A stretch of DNA of 64,000 nucleotides from Parasalinivibrio latis. GTDB lineage: Bacteria > Pseudomonadota > Gammaproteobacteria > Enterobacterales > Vibrionaceae. Position numbers and translations under genes: made by a program. Positions 52,802 to 61,991 of this stretch are shown in pieces (within the stretch, counting starts at the first letter, position 1; every line of letters starts with the position of its first letter). The notes below the pieces were generated by a model. That model was not told the origin of the DNA. It ran no database searches and saw nothing but the letters and a program-made list of their open reading frames with translations. Where the stretch lies: positions 1,612,001 to 1,676,000 of the forward strand of contig NZ_CP098813.1 of NCBI RefSeq assembly GCF_036825535.1, in the 5' to 3' direction.

Positions 52802-54064
52802 ATGAGCAAGGTGCATGTAAAAAACATTGATAGCGCGCCGATTAACAGGGAAGACGTAACCAAAATGCTTAAGGAGCGTCTCCCGGACTATTCGCTGGAA
52901 CAACCTTTCTATAACGATCCGGACCTTTTCCGTATCGATATGGAAGAAATATTCGCCAAGGAATGGCTTTTTGCTGGCCTGACTTGCGAAATCCCAAAGA
53001 AAGGCAATTTCGTTACTCTGGACATTGGCGCCAATCCGGTAACCATTGTTCGTGGTGAAAATGGCGAAGTTAATGCCTTTCACAATGTATGTCGCCACCG
53101 TGGCTCAAAGATTTGCCTCAAGCACCGGGGCAAAACAGCAAAACTGGTGTGTCCTTATCACCAGTGGACTTATGAGCTTGACGGAAGCCTGGTTTATGCC
53201 GGTTTGGAAATGGGCGATGACTTCGACAAGAAGAAATTCCCAATGAAGAAAATTCACTGCCGCACAGCCGGTGGTTACATCTTCATTTCGCTGGCGGACA
53301 ACCCTCCACCTATTGATGAGTTCCTGGACGACCTCAGCCATTATCTTGAACCCTACGATCTGGAAAATGCCAAGGTCGCAGTAGAAAGTGTGATGATGGA
53401 AAAGGCGAACTGGAAACTGGTAATTGAAAATAACCGTGAGTGTTACCACTGCGAAGGCTCTCACCCGGAACTGCTTGGCTCTTTGCAGGCATGGGATGAT
53501 ACCAACGATCCGATGGCGACACCGGAATTCTTAGCCCAGGTTGCAGAGAAACAAGCTCACTGGGATGAGTGCGAAGTTCCATACGAGCACAAGAGCGCTT
53601 ACAACAACCGTAACCGTATTGTACGTATGCCTTTGAAAGAAGGTGTACACGCAATGACTATGACAGGTGAGGTTGCCTGTAAGAAGTTGATGGGGCGTAT
53701 CTCGTCTCCTGATATGGGCTCACTGCGCATTCTGCACCTGCCAAACTCCTGGAACCACGGACAGGGTGATCACCTGATTGCTTTTCAGGTTTTGCCTATC
53801 GGCCCACAAGAGTCGAAGGTCATTACCAAATGGCTGGTACACAAAGATGCAGTTGAGGGCGTTGACTACGATCCTGAAAACCTGCGCAAGGTATGGGATG
53901 CAACCAACGACCAGGACCGGATCTTGGGTGAAAACAGCCAATTGGGCATTAATTCAATTGGTTATGAGCCGGGCCCATATTCAAAGACGTTTGAATTTGG
54001 TGTTATCAACTTCATCAACTGGTATTCCGAGCGAATGCTCGAAAATATCGAAAAAGGTGAATAA
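52802..54064 (+). CDS. gbcA: Glycine betaine monooxygenase oxygenase component
   Basis: This is a 420-residue Rieske non-haem iron oxygenase that demethylates glycine betaine to dimethylglycine and formaldehyde. The Rieske site is CRHRGSKIC with CPYHQWTYELDG further on. The mononuclear iron site is in ENNRECYHCEGSHPELLG (two His), with a later Asp. It works with the reductase GbcB encoded at 56170. Unlike Pseudomonas, the two genes are not adjacent: a PLP-enzyme gene on the other strand lies between. The promoter region holds a GACGCAA palindrome. Confidence 0.94.
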   Translation: MSKVHVKNIDSAPINREDVTKMLKERLPDYSLEQPFYNDPDLFRIDMEEIFAKEWLFAGLTCEIPKKGNFVTLDIGANPVTIVRGENGEVNAFHNVCRHRGSKICLKHRGKTAKLVCPYHQWTYELDGSLVYAGLEMGDDFDKKKFPMKKIHCRTAGGYIFISLADNPPPIDEFLDDLSHYLEPYDLENAKVAVESVMMEKANWKLVIENNRECYHCEGSHPELLGSLQAWDDTNDPMATPEFLAQVAEKQAHWDECEVPYEHKSAYNNRNRIVRMPLKEGVHAMTMTGEVACKKLMGRISSPDMGSLRILHLPNSWNHGQGDHLIAFQVLPIGPQESKVITKWLVHKDAVEGVDYDPENLRKVWDATNDQDRILGENSQLGINSIGYEPGPYSKTFEFGVINFINWYSERMLENIEKGE

Positions 54065-54081
54065 CGGTAATCTGTTAAACC

Positions 54082-54110
54082 AAAACCGCAGCCAAGTGCT
54101 GCGGTTTTTT
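54082..54110 (+). terminator. Terminator of gbcA
   Basis: The arms AAAACCGCAGC (54082-54092) and GCTGCGGTTTT (54098-54108), with a five-base loop, run into a six-T tract just after the gbcA stop. Confidence 0.85.
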
Positions 54111-54125
54111 GATGTTGAAGTCAGG

Positions 54126-55922
54126 CTATTCCAACAACGACTGGTAAGAGGGTCGGGCATCGATAAACCGGAAGTGCAGGGCGCTATATACCTCGCGATA
54201 AACGGAGTCTATTTCTTCTGGTGATGGAAACCCTTCCGAGAAGCCACTGAGTTCAGCATCTAATGTTATCTCTGAGGCGCGTTGCATGTGGGCGACAAAT
54301 TGCCGCGGGTCTTCCAATCCCACAGCAATGCGCATTGTACTTGGTGTAATACCTGCATCACGAAGGTTACTGTCTGACATTTCAGAATGGGTTGTCATCG
54401 CCGGGCACAGCGCCACCGTATTTGTTTGTCCCAGGCTGACCTGCATACCGATAGCCGGTTCGAGAAGATCATAAAACTGTTTCAGCACAGCCCGGCTTAA
54501 CGTTTTTCCACGCTCTGTATCGAAATTAATAGTGAATAAAGGAGCGGGCATGGAGAGGTACATCTGGTTTAGCATTTCGACGTTTTCGTTGTCATCCAGT
54601 ACCGGACAGGAGACGTTGATATCCGGGTGCATGTGGAATATCTGCGCCAGCGTAGTGGTATTGATTGCTTTCTGGAGCATTCGGAGTTCCAGCGTTTTCA
54701 TCCCATTCAGCACTTCATAGGCTTTGTCTGCATCTAGAAATGCACCCTTTACGTAATACACATTCCAGAAAAGGGTCTGGTTCCAACAGGCTTCCCTGAA
54801 GCGCCCATCAGGCCATTTTGTCGTGACACTGTCACCTTTCGGAATGAACATGTCTTCATTCCGTCCGATGACCACACCTGCCGTCGTCGCGCCATTCCCC
54901 GCAATATCCTTGGTGTAAGAGTGAATAACAAAGTCAGGACGTTCCATTTCATCGTCACGTTGTAAAACCGGGTAGAGGAACGGAGTTCCTACAGTAGTAT
55001 CTGCGATTACCCTCCAACCCCGCCGGTGGGCCTCAACACAAATAGCAGGGACATCCAAAATGTAACCATGAGGGTTACAAGGGCTTTCAAGATAAATGTA
55101 TATCTGCCTTCCTTCTGTAATCCGGTCGGCATAACGGTCAGATGCTGTATCCATCGCCTGAGCGAATTCCTTGCCGGTAAACCCGTCTACCCACTCAACA
55201 GCAACGTCCATATTTGCATTGTTGCCATACCAGTCATTCAGTAACTGGAACGTCCCTCCATACACGTTCCGGGAAGCAAGTACGATGTCTCTATGCCCGA
55301 CAAGATGGCTGAGTGTGGCATCTATCGCTGCCATGCCGGAATTAAAATTCCACGCCAGGTACTCGTTTGCCCGTTTGCCGGCCTCGATGTCCACAATGTG
55401 GTTTGCGAGGGCGATAGATGTCGGGTTTAACAGCCGGGAATAGATTTCATGCAGTGGTTCACGGCCTTTAAAGGCATCCTCCACCCATTCTGAACAAGCA
55501 AACAGATAGGTGGCGGTACGGGTAATCACCGGGCTTGCTGAAAATAGCGCAGAAACATTGTCAAAAAGGGGATAGGCACCTTTGGCCATGAACTGCCCCT
55601 GCTGGGTATTAAGGCTTTGGTAGGTTGCTCGCAACGGGTTTTGCAGGTTGTCCAGCACCTTGGCTAGTTGAAAAGAAATAAATCGTTTAGCGTTAAACCA
55701 GGCCAGCCTGTCGTTTCTGTCCAACGATGCCAGTCCATCCATGGTGATCTGCCACAGGTCATGTGTATGCCGGTTGGCTTCATAGAGAGAGATGGCAAGT
55801 GAAACCAGTTTATTTCCATATTCACTCTCTGGATCGATGCCAAAGTGCTCGGCCTGTTCCCTTGCAAGCTCCTCTGGTGATTCGAATTTTGATGAATGGC
55901 GCTTTGGGCTGAGTTCTTTCAT
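54126..55922 (-). CDS. PLP-dependent trans-sulfuration-family enzyme with a long N-terminal extension
   Basis: This is a 598-residue PLP enzyme of the Cys/Met-metabolism (trans-sulfuration) group. The PLP lysine is Lys338 in HSYTKDIAGNGATT, with Asp308 (VIADTT) for the pyridine nitrogen, the ESPCNP loop, and YSRLLNPT (about 161-168) for phosphate binding by the partner subunit. The family is usually near 400 residues; here about 130 residues precede the fold, and they are helical and unrelated to anything I know. It lies alone on the minus strand between gbcA and gbcB. Gamma-lyase or sulfhydrylase-type chemistry is likely, but the substrate is unknown. Confidence 0.8.
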   Translation of the reverse strand: MKELSPKRHSSKFESPEELAREQAEHFGIDPESEYGNKLVSLAISLYEANRHTHDLWQITMDGLASLDRNDRLAWFNAKRFISFQLAKVLDNLQNPLRATYQSLNTQQGQFMAKGAYPLFDNVSALFSASPVITRTATYLFACSEWVEDAFKGREPLHEIYSRLLNPTSIALANHIVDIEAGKRANEYLAWNFNSGMAAIDATLSHLVGHRDIVLASRNVYGGTFQLLNDWYGNNANMDVAVEWVDGFTGKEFAQAMDTASDRYADRITEGRQIYIYLESPCNPHGYILDVPAICVEAHRRGWRVIADTTVGTPFLYPVLQRDDEMERPDFVIHSYTKDIAGNGATTAGVVIGRNEDMFIPKGDSVTTKWPDGRFREACWNQTLFWNVYYVKGAFLDADKAYEVLNGMKTLELRMLQKAINTTTLAQIFHMHPDINVSCPVLDDNENVEMLNQMYLSMPAPLFTINFDTERGKTLSRAVLKQFYDLLEPAIGMQVSLGQTNTVALCPAMTTHSEMSDSNLRDAGITPSTMRIAVGLEDPRQFVAHMQRASEITLDAELSGFSEGFPSPEEIDSVYREVYSALHFRFIDARPSYQSLLE

Positions 55923-56169
55923 TACGGTACCCTCAAAATCCGGCTGTTAATCAAACACTAGCATATGAATTGAGTCGAAAGCGCGATGGCCGCGTTGAAG
56001 TGGTGTAAAGAAAAGCTTACTTGTTGGGAATAAAACTGGTGAAACTGCCGGTTTGTCTTCAATGCGACTTTTTCAGCTATGCAGGTGTCGCATTTGCGAA
56101 ACCGAAGATCTGCGTTCACAAACACAATCCAATGATTGATGTCGGCCTAATTGGTTGAGGAAAAAGGCG

Positions 56170-57285
56170 ATGAATCCAATGGAAGTGGTGCAAGAGAACA
56201 GCGTAAACCCGGTTAACACACAAACCTGGGCTAACGGCCGTCATATGATGCGTTGTGTGAAGGTGATTCAGGAAACCCATGATGTAAAAACCTTCTGCTT
56301 TATGAGCCAGACTCCGATCATGTTTTTCTTCAAGCCGGGGCAGTTTGTCACGCTTGAGCTGAACATTGGTGGCGAGCAGGTGATGCGCAGTTATACCATT
56401 TCATCGTCCCCTTCAGTCCCATACAGTTTCTCCATTACTGTAAAACGGGTGAAAAACGGTCTGGTGTCCAACTGGCTGCATGACAACATGCGGGTAGATG
56501 AAGAATTGGCCGTCCACGGACCGGTAGGTGTATTCAACTGTATCGACTTCCCAACAGAGCGTGCGCTGTTTTTGTCCGGCGGTGTAGGTATTACGCCCGT
56601 AATGTCTATGGCACGTTGGTGGTACGACACCAACAGTAATGTGGACATGAAGTTTGTCCACAGCTCCCAAACGCCCAAAGACATCATTTTCCTGAAAGAA
56701 CTGGAACTGATGAGCTCCCGGATCGACAACTTTGAGCTGAGTATAGTTTGTGAGCGTTACGATATTGGGGAAAGCTGGCACGGCTACCGAGGTTACTTGA
56801 CCAAGGAGCTTTTGCTTCTTATTGCCCCTGATGCAATGCAGCGTGAAATATATTGCTGCGGCCCCGCACCGTATATGAGAGCCGTGCGAAATATGCTGAT
56901 GGAACTCGGCTTCGATATGGGCCGCTACCATGAAGAAAGCTTTGGAGAAACACCGCCGGAAGCAATCGAAGAAGCGGAGGAATCAGCAGAACTCGCACAA
57001 ATCACAGAGGAGCTGGATGTTACCGGCTATGCGGTGGAATTTATTGACGAAGGGATGTCTGTCACCATTACTGAAAGTGAAACCATCCATTCCGCCAGTG
57101 CCAAACTCGGCCTGCATATTCCAAAAGCGTGTGGTATGGGGATATGTGGATCCTGCAAGGTTAAACTTGTCTCCGGCCAGGTAAATATGGAGCATAACGG
57201 CGGGATTACCGAAGATGATGAAGAAGAAGGTTACATTCTCAGTTGCTGCAGTAAGCCGCTTGGTAATGTTTCTATCGAGATATAA
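56170..57285 (+). CDS. gbcB: Glycine betaine monooxygenase reductase component
   Basis: This is a 371-residue reductase that carries electrons from NAD(P)H to GbcA. It has a flavin domain (QVMRSYTISSSP) and an NAD-binding domain (LFLSGGVGITPVMSMARWW, IYCCGPAPYMRAVRN). The C-terminal 2Fe-2S ferredoxin domain has CGMGICGSCKVKL plus a last Cys in LSCC. A very acidic linker (EEAEESAELAQITEEL) precedes the ferredoxin. The ATG at 56170 is chosen; a TTG five codons earlier is the alternative. Upstream are TGCGAC (56063) and GTCGCA (56087), near matches of the shared heptamer. A strong terminator follows. Confidence 0.93.
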   Translation: MNPMEVVQENSVNPVNTQTWANGRHMMRCVKVIQETHDVKTFCFMSQTPIMFFFKPGQFVTLELNIGGEQVMRSYTISSSPSVPYSFSITVKRVKNGLVSNWLHDNMRVDEELAVHGPVGVFNCIDFPTERALFLSGGVGITPVMSMARWWYDTNSNVDMKFVHSSQTPKDIIFLKELELMSSRIDNFELSIVCERYDIGESWHGYRGYLTKELLLLIAPDAMQREIYCCGPAPYMRAVRNMLMELGFDMGRYHEESFGETPPEAIEEAEESAELAQITEELDVTGYAVEFIDEGMSVTITESETIHSASAKLGLHIPKACGMGICGSCKVKLVSGQVNMEHNGGITEDDEEEGYILSCCSKPLGNVSIEI

Positions 57286-57288
57286 ACA

Positions 57289-57318
57289 AAAAAGTCCGGC
57301 AGCAAAGCCGGACTTTTT
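57289..57318. terminator. Bidirectional terminator after gbcB
   Basis: A 12-bp stem (57289-57300 with 57307-57318, loop AGCAAA) with T and A runs at its ends separates gbcB from the convergent ribokinase gene. Confidence 0.85.
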
Positions 57319-57339
57319 GATTATGCCGCACGGCGTTGT

Positions 57340-58260
57340 TTACTCCACGTCGGACAGGAATGCCTCAACGTCTTCCCGGCTAGGAATGGAGGTTTGAGCA
57401 CCAAAGCGGGTAACCGAAATTGCGGCAGCAGCATTGCCAAACCTGACGGCTTCCTCCATTGATTTTCCTTCCTGCAAAGCAGTGACAAAAGCCCCGTTAA
57501 ATGTATCCCCGGCTGCAGTTGTATCCGTTGCTGTTACCGGGAAACCACTAATCCTGCGACCATTCCCTTTTTCACTGAGCCAGACACCTTGTTTACCCAG
57601 TGTAATCAGAACAGTATCGATCCCTTTTCCATGCAGGGCTTGAGCGGCCTTTGTTGCTGTTGCGTCATCAGTTACCGCAATACCGGTAAGCACCTCGGCT
57701 TCTGTTTCGTTAGGCGTAATGATGTCTACCAGTGCCAGGAAATCATCAGTCAGGGGTTGGGCCGGCGCAGGATTCAGGAGAACCTTGGTACCAGCTTCTG
57801 AGGCAACTTTAGCCGCTGCGATAACTGTATCGATTGGTGATTCAAGCTGCATAAGCAAGGTGTCAGCCTGCCTGATTTTGGCAAAATGAGGCTGTATTCG
57901 TTCAGTTGTCAGGCAAGCATTGGCTTCCGGGGAAATACAGATACTGTTTTCACCAGTTGCTGATACCTGAATCATTGCTATGCCGGTTGGCTTGTCATCA
58001 TCAATTAACACACCATCGGTGTCCATGCCCATACCGCAAAATGCTTTTCGCATACTGCGGCCGAAATCGTCATTTCCGACACAGGCTATAAAAGCAATAT
58101 CTGCTTCCATACGCGCAGCAGCGACAGCCTGGTTGGCACCTTTACCGCCGGGAATAATGGAATAACTGTGGCCCTGGAGCGTTTCACCGGGACGAGGGAA
58201 GTGGGGAACCTGAAGGACGTGATCGGCATTTACACTGCCAAGAACAACCAACATACTCAT
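57340..58260 (-). CDS. rbsK: Ribokinase
   Basis: This is a 306-residue PfkB-family sugar kinase with the N-terminal GSVNADHVLQVPHFPRPGET, the GGKGANQAVAAAR glycine motif, and the C-terminal DTTAAGDTFNGAF with the catalytic Asp. This matches ribokinase, which makes ribose-5-phosphate. AGGAAAAC precedes the start. No ribose transporter adjoins it, and the only sugar importer in the window is the mtn-linked one 17 kb away. A nucleoside- or ribose-like substrate is likely. Confidence 0.9.
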   Translation of the reverse strand: MSMLVVLGSVNADHVLQVPHFPRPGETLQGHSYSIIPGGKGANQAVAAARMEADIAFIACVGNDDFGRSMRKAFCGMGMDTDGVLIDDDKPTGIAMIQVSATGENSICISPEANACLTTERIQPHFAKIRQADTLLMQLESPIDTVIAAAKVASEAGTKVLLNPAPAQPLTDDFLALVDIITPNETEAEVLTGIAVTDDATATKAAQALHGKGIDTVLITLGKQGVWLSEKGNGRRISGFPVTATDTTAAGDTFNGAFVTALQEGKSMEEAVRFGNAAAAISVTRFGAQTSIPSREDVEAFLSDVE

Positions 58261-58515
58261 GTTTTCCTAAATCTCTTTGAATCAATCTGATTTGGTTTCA
58301 CTAATATCACGATTCCTTGGAAAACACCGCAACTTGTTGAGTGTATTGTCACTGTAATCACACGCTCCAATGGGCTGTTCGCAATTGATGAACACTGTAT
58401 CAAACAAAAATAACCGTTCATTGAGTGAGATTAGGGCTAAAACTCCCCGTAAAAGTCCGAATTTTCGAATTACTATTCACAAATAACTAAAACATATGGA
58501 TTGTGTGGGTTAGCA

Positions 58516-59985
58516 ATGGCGTATATAGGACTGAAAACAACCGCAGTAGTCGCTGTTTCATTGGGCTTATTGGGGTGTAACACAGATTTATGGCTGGATT
58601 GGCAGCTAAATAAGCAAATTGGGAAATACAACCTGTCTGGTGATCCGGCACAAGGCCGGGAACTTCCTTCCATCAACGACCCAGTCGCCCAACTCGGTAA
58701 GCAACTTTTCTTCACCAAAGCATTAGGCGGAGATAAAGACACTGCCTGCGTTTCCTGCCACCACCCAATGCTGGGCGGAGGAGATGATCTTCCTCTCCCG
58801 GTTGGGGTTGCTGCAGAAAATCCGGATTTGCTTGGACCTGGCCGAAAGCATGACGCATCTGCCTATGAATATGATGGCGGCCCAACAGTGCCGCGCAACG
58901 CCCCGACAGTCTTCAATATAGGTTTATGGGACAGCAAAATTTTTCACGACGGCCGTCTTGAAGCATTGGTCAGTATCCCGGGACAAAACGGCGCAATAGG
59001 TGGGATCCGTACCCCGGACACGCCGGTAGGCGTTGCGGATCCGGAAGCCGGCTCTAACCTGGCAGAGGCTCAGTCTCGGTTTCCAGTGACCTCACCGGAG
59101 GAAATGCGCGGCTTTCACTTTGAACTGGGTAACAGCAATGCTGATGTTAGGTCACATTTAGAATCGCGCTTGCAAGCTGCACCGGGCTATATGAATGAGT
59201 TGGATGAAAATCGGTGGTTGGAGGCCTTTCAGGTAGCCTTTGGTCAACCCCAGGCAGATGCGGCCGCTCTTATTACCTATCAAAACATTGCCAAAGCGAT
59301 TGGAGAGTATGAACGTTCCATGGTGTTCACCAATTCGCGCTGGAAGCGATATGTTCAGGGTGAAAAGTACATTCTTTCGCGCAAGGCCAAAAGAGGGGCA
59401 TTGCTGTTCTATAGGTCGTCCAAACAAGGAGGCGCCGGATGCGTAAATTGCCACAAAGGGGATACATTCACCGATGAACAGTTCCACGTACTTGCAATGC
59501 CACAAGTCGGGCGAGGTAAAGAAGAAAATGGCATGGACTTCGGGAGATGGTATGTGACGGGAAAAGAAAATGACCGCTTTGCATTCCGTACTCCATCTTT
59601 GCTGAATGTCAGTGAAACGGGGCCATGGGGACACGCCGGTGCATACTCATCGTTGGAAGATGTCATTCGTCACCATGCCAATCCCCGCCGATCAGTTAAC
59701 AATTTCGATTACAACACGTTGGAAGCAGATGTACAGCATACCGAAATGCTGGAAAACACCCGGCCAGCACTTAAACATCTCAGCAAACTTCAAAGGAAAG
59801 GCCAGTCCAAGCTTCCTAAAATTTCGCTGACAAAAAAAGAAGTAAATCAATTGGCTGCGTTTCTCCGTACATTAACGGATCCGTGCACAAAAAATGCCGG
59901 GTGTCTGGAGCCTTGGGTTGCAAGAGGCGAGGGGCATGATGGCCTTTTGCTTAACGCCATTGATGAAAACGGTAACCCTCTATAA
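58516..59985 (+). CDS. Di-haem cytochrome c peroxidase / MauG-family lipoprotein
   Basis: This is a 489-residue exported protein. The N-terminal hydrophobic stretch ends in SLGLLGC, a lipobox, so it should be a lipoprotein. Two haem c motifs (CVSCHH near residue 80, CVNCHK near 310) make it a di-haem protein of the CcpA/MauG family, with the conserved PRNAPTVFN and RTPSLLNVSETGPWGHAGAY segments. The ATG at 58516 lacks a strong ribosome site. The electron donor or substrate is not evident from neighbours. An inverted repeat lies behind it at 60111-60145. Confidence 0.85.
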   Translation: MAYIGLKTTAVVAVSLGLLGCNTDLWLDWQLNKQIGKYNLSGDPAQGRELPSINDPVAQLGKQLFFTKALGGDKDTACVSCHHPMLGGGDDLPLPVGVAAENPDLLGPGRKHDASAYEYDGGPTVPRNAPTVFNIGLWDSKIFHDGRLEALVSIPGQNGAIGGIRTPDTPVGVADPEAGSNLAEAQSRFPVTSPEEMRGFHFELGNSNADVRSHLESRLQAAPGYMNELDENRWLEAFQVAFGQPQADAAALITYQNIAKAIGEYERSMVFTNSRWKRYVQGEKYILSRKAKRGALLFYRSSKQGGAGCVNCHKGDTFTDEQFHVLAMPQVGRGKEENGMDFGRWYVTGKENDRFAFRTPSLLNVSETGPWGHAGAYSSLEDVIRHHANPRRSVNNFDYNTLEADVQHTEMLENTRPALKHLSKLQRKGQSKLPKISLTKKEVNQLAAFLRTLTDPCTKNAGCLEPWVARGEGHDGLLLNAIDENGNPL

Positions 59986-60110
59986 ACAGATTACTTTATG
60001 CTGTCCTGTGTTTGAGGCGGGATGGAACCGGGTATTGGTGTCTACACTGACTAGATAGTAAACAAACGATTGGCGCGAAAACGTTTGCTTGTAATTTCAG
60101 CTAATTATAT

Positions 60111-60150
60111 CTCCCAGTGCAATTGATAGTTATTCTCACTGGGAGTATTT
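60111..60150 (+). terminator. Inverted repeat after the di-haem protein gene
   Basis: CTCCCAGTG (60111-60119) pairs with CACTGGGAG (60137-60145) and is followed by TATTTT. It may end the preceding gene's transcript, or lie in the leader of the phosphohexomutase gene that starts 39 bases further on. Confidence 0.5.
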
Positions 60151-60183
60151 TGGCTGTAAATATAACACCAAGGGACTATCCAT

Positions 60184-61926
60184 ATGTCAGATTCCAATTC
60201 GCCTTCAGTCATCCAGGACAGTGTGTATACCCAGTGGTTGTCCCGAGATCCCGATCCTAAAACACGTGAAGAGCTGCAGCGCCTCATCGACAACAACAAT
60301 ACCGATGAGCTGAATGCCCGTTTTTCAAACAGGCTGGAATTCGGTACAGCAGGTCTGCGTGGTACCGTTGGGGCAGGGCCAAACAGGATGAACCGCCTGG
60401 TTATCCAGGAAACAGCAACGGGACTGGGTCAATACCTTCTGGAATCCCAGGACAATGCCAAAGAACACGGTGTGATTATCGGCTATGACGGCCGCCCTGA
60501 CTCTCGTCAATTCGCCCATGACGCTGCCAGCGTCCTGACAGCCCTCGGGATCCGCGTTTACCTGACGCATGATGTAGCGGCGACACCAATTGTCGGGTTT
60601 GGCGTACTTAATTTAAATACGGCAGCCGGCATTGTCGTTACGGCCAGTCACAATCCTCCGGAATATAACGGATTCAAGGTCTACTGGAACAATGGTGCTC
60701 AAATTATCCCGCCACAGGATTCAGGTATTGCTCACCAGATTGATATAGCCGCAACCAAGCCGTTAAATACTCTTCCCCTCGATGAAGCCGAAAAGCAAGG
60801 CTTGCTTGTCTGGTTGAAAGAGGACTTTTATAGCCAATACCGCAAAGCTTTGGGTGAAAGCCCGCTTATCAGTAATGTTGACGTAGACGGAAGCCTTATC
60901 GGCATTGCTTACACGGCAATGCATGGAGTTGGCGCCCGAATGGCTGAAGATCTGCTCAGCGACGCCGGTTTTCCTAACGTTTTCTCTGTTGCTGAGCAAA
61001 GGGAACCGGATGGCAGTTTTCCTACCGTTAACTTTCCCAACCCGGAGGAACCCGGCGCGATGGATTTGGTTATCGCTGAAGCAACCAGGAATGACTGTGA
61101 AATTGCCATTGCCAACGACCCGGATGCCGATCGGATGGCTGCAGCAGCAAGAAAACGTGATGGCAGTTACCAGTTGTTGACCGGTGACCAGGTAGGCGTA
61201 TTGCTCGCAGATTACCTGATGGGCCTCAAAGCCGGGAATCCGTGCCTGGTTGGCGCTACCATCGTATCTTCCTCTATGTTGGGCAAAATGGCTAACGCTA
61301 ATGCAGCGCAGTATTACGAGACCCTCACCGGGTTTAAATGGCTGACCAATGTGGCGATGAACAAGGAGTCAGTCGAACTGCCTTTCCTGTTCGCCTATGA
61401 AGAAGCACTTGGCTATACCATCGGCACAGCGGTACGAGACAAAGACGGGCTGTCAGCACTGGTTATTTTTGCACAGATGACAGCACAACTGGCGGCCCGG
61501 GGCCTGACTGTATGGGATCAACTGAGCGAACTTTACCGCAAGCACGGCTTTTACTTTACAGCACAACAGAATATTGCCTTAACACCAGATACGCCCAATA
61601 TCGGAGAAGCGTTACGGCGTAACCCACCACAAACAATTGCCGGGCATAAGGTGCTGTCGATGGATGACCTTAAAGATGGCGTACGCCATTTCGCTGACGG
61701 CAGTACAGAAGACATCGCCTTGCCACCCAGTGATGTATTAACGTTCCGGCTCGAAAAGGGCGCCCGGATCGTTGTTCGCCCATCAGGAACTGAACCCAAA
61801 ATCAAATGTTATTACGAAGTGGTCGTAGACATGAATACCTCTGACGGGTTCTCTGAAACCGAGGCCTTTGCAAGAGGTGAAATGGAGACCCTGATACGCG
61901 AACACCAGGCGTCTTTGCCGAAGTGA
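60184..61926 (+). CDS. Phospho-sugar mutase (phosphoglucomutase/phosphomannomutase family)
   Basis: This is a 580-residue alpha-D-phosphohexomutase of the long PgcA-like type. It has the catalytic Ser in VVTASHNPPEYNGFKVYW, the magnesium loop ANDPDADRMA, the sugar-binding FAYEEALGYTIG and the phosphate-binding RPSGTEPKIKCYYE, all intact. AAGGGACTATCCAT precedes the start. It interconverts hexose-1- and -6-phosphates; preference for glucose or mannose cannot be told. It is monocistronic, convergent with the LD-carboxypeptidase gene. Confidence 0.93.
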   Translation: MSDSNSPSVIQDSVYTQWLSRDPDPKTREELQRLIDNNNTDELNARFSNRLEFGTAGLRGTVGAGPNRMNRLVIQETATGLGQYLLESQDNAKEHGVIIGYDGRPDSRQFAHDAASVLTALGIRVYLTHDVAATPIVGFGVLNLNTAAGIVVTASHNPPEYNGFKVYWNNGAQIIPPQDSGIAHQIDIAATKPLNTLPLDEAEKQGLLVWLKEDFYSQYRKALGESPLISNVDVDGSLIGIAYTAMHGVGARMAEDLLSDAGFPNVFSVAEQREPDGSFPTVNFPNPEEPGAMDLVIAEATRNDCEIAIANDPDADRMAAAARKRDGSYQLLTGDQVGVLLADYLMGLKAGNPCLVGATIVSSSMLGKMANANAAQYYETLTGFKWLTNVAMNKESVELPFLFAYEEALGYTIGTAVRDKDGLSALVIFAQMTAQLAARGLTVWDQLSELYRKHGFYFTAQQNIALTPDTPNIGEALRRNPPQTIAGHKVLSMDDLKDGVRHFADGSTEDIALPPSDVLTFRLEKGARIVVRPSGTEPKIKCYYEVVVDMNTSDGFSETEAFARGEMETLIREHQASLPK

Positions 61927-61933
61927 CAAGTTA

Positions 61934-61965
61934 TAAAAAAGCCACGGTGATTAATGCCGTGGCTT
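61934..61965 (-). terminator. Terminator of the LD-carboxypeptidase gene
   Basis: The arms 61939-61947 and 61957-61965 form a nine-base-pair stem. On the minus strand it is followed by a seven-base T run. Confidence 0.85.
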
Positions 61966-61991
61966 GTACTTTCCGGACAAATTACCCCTGT

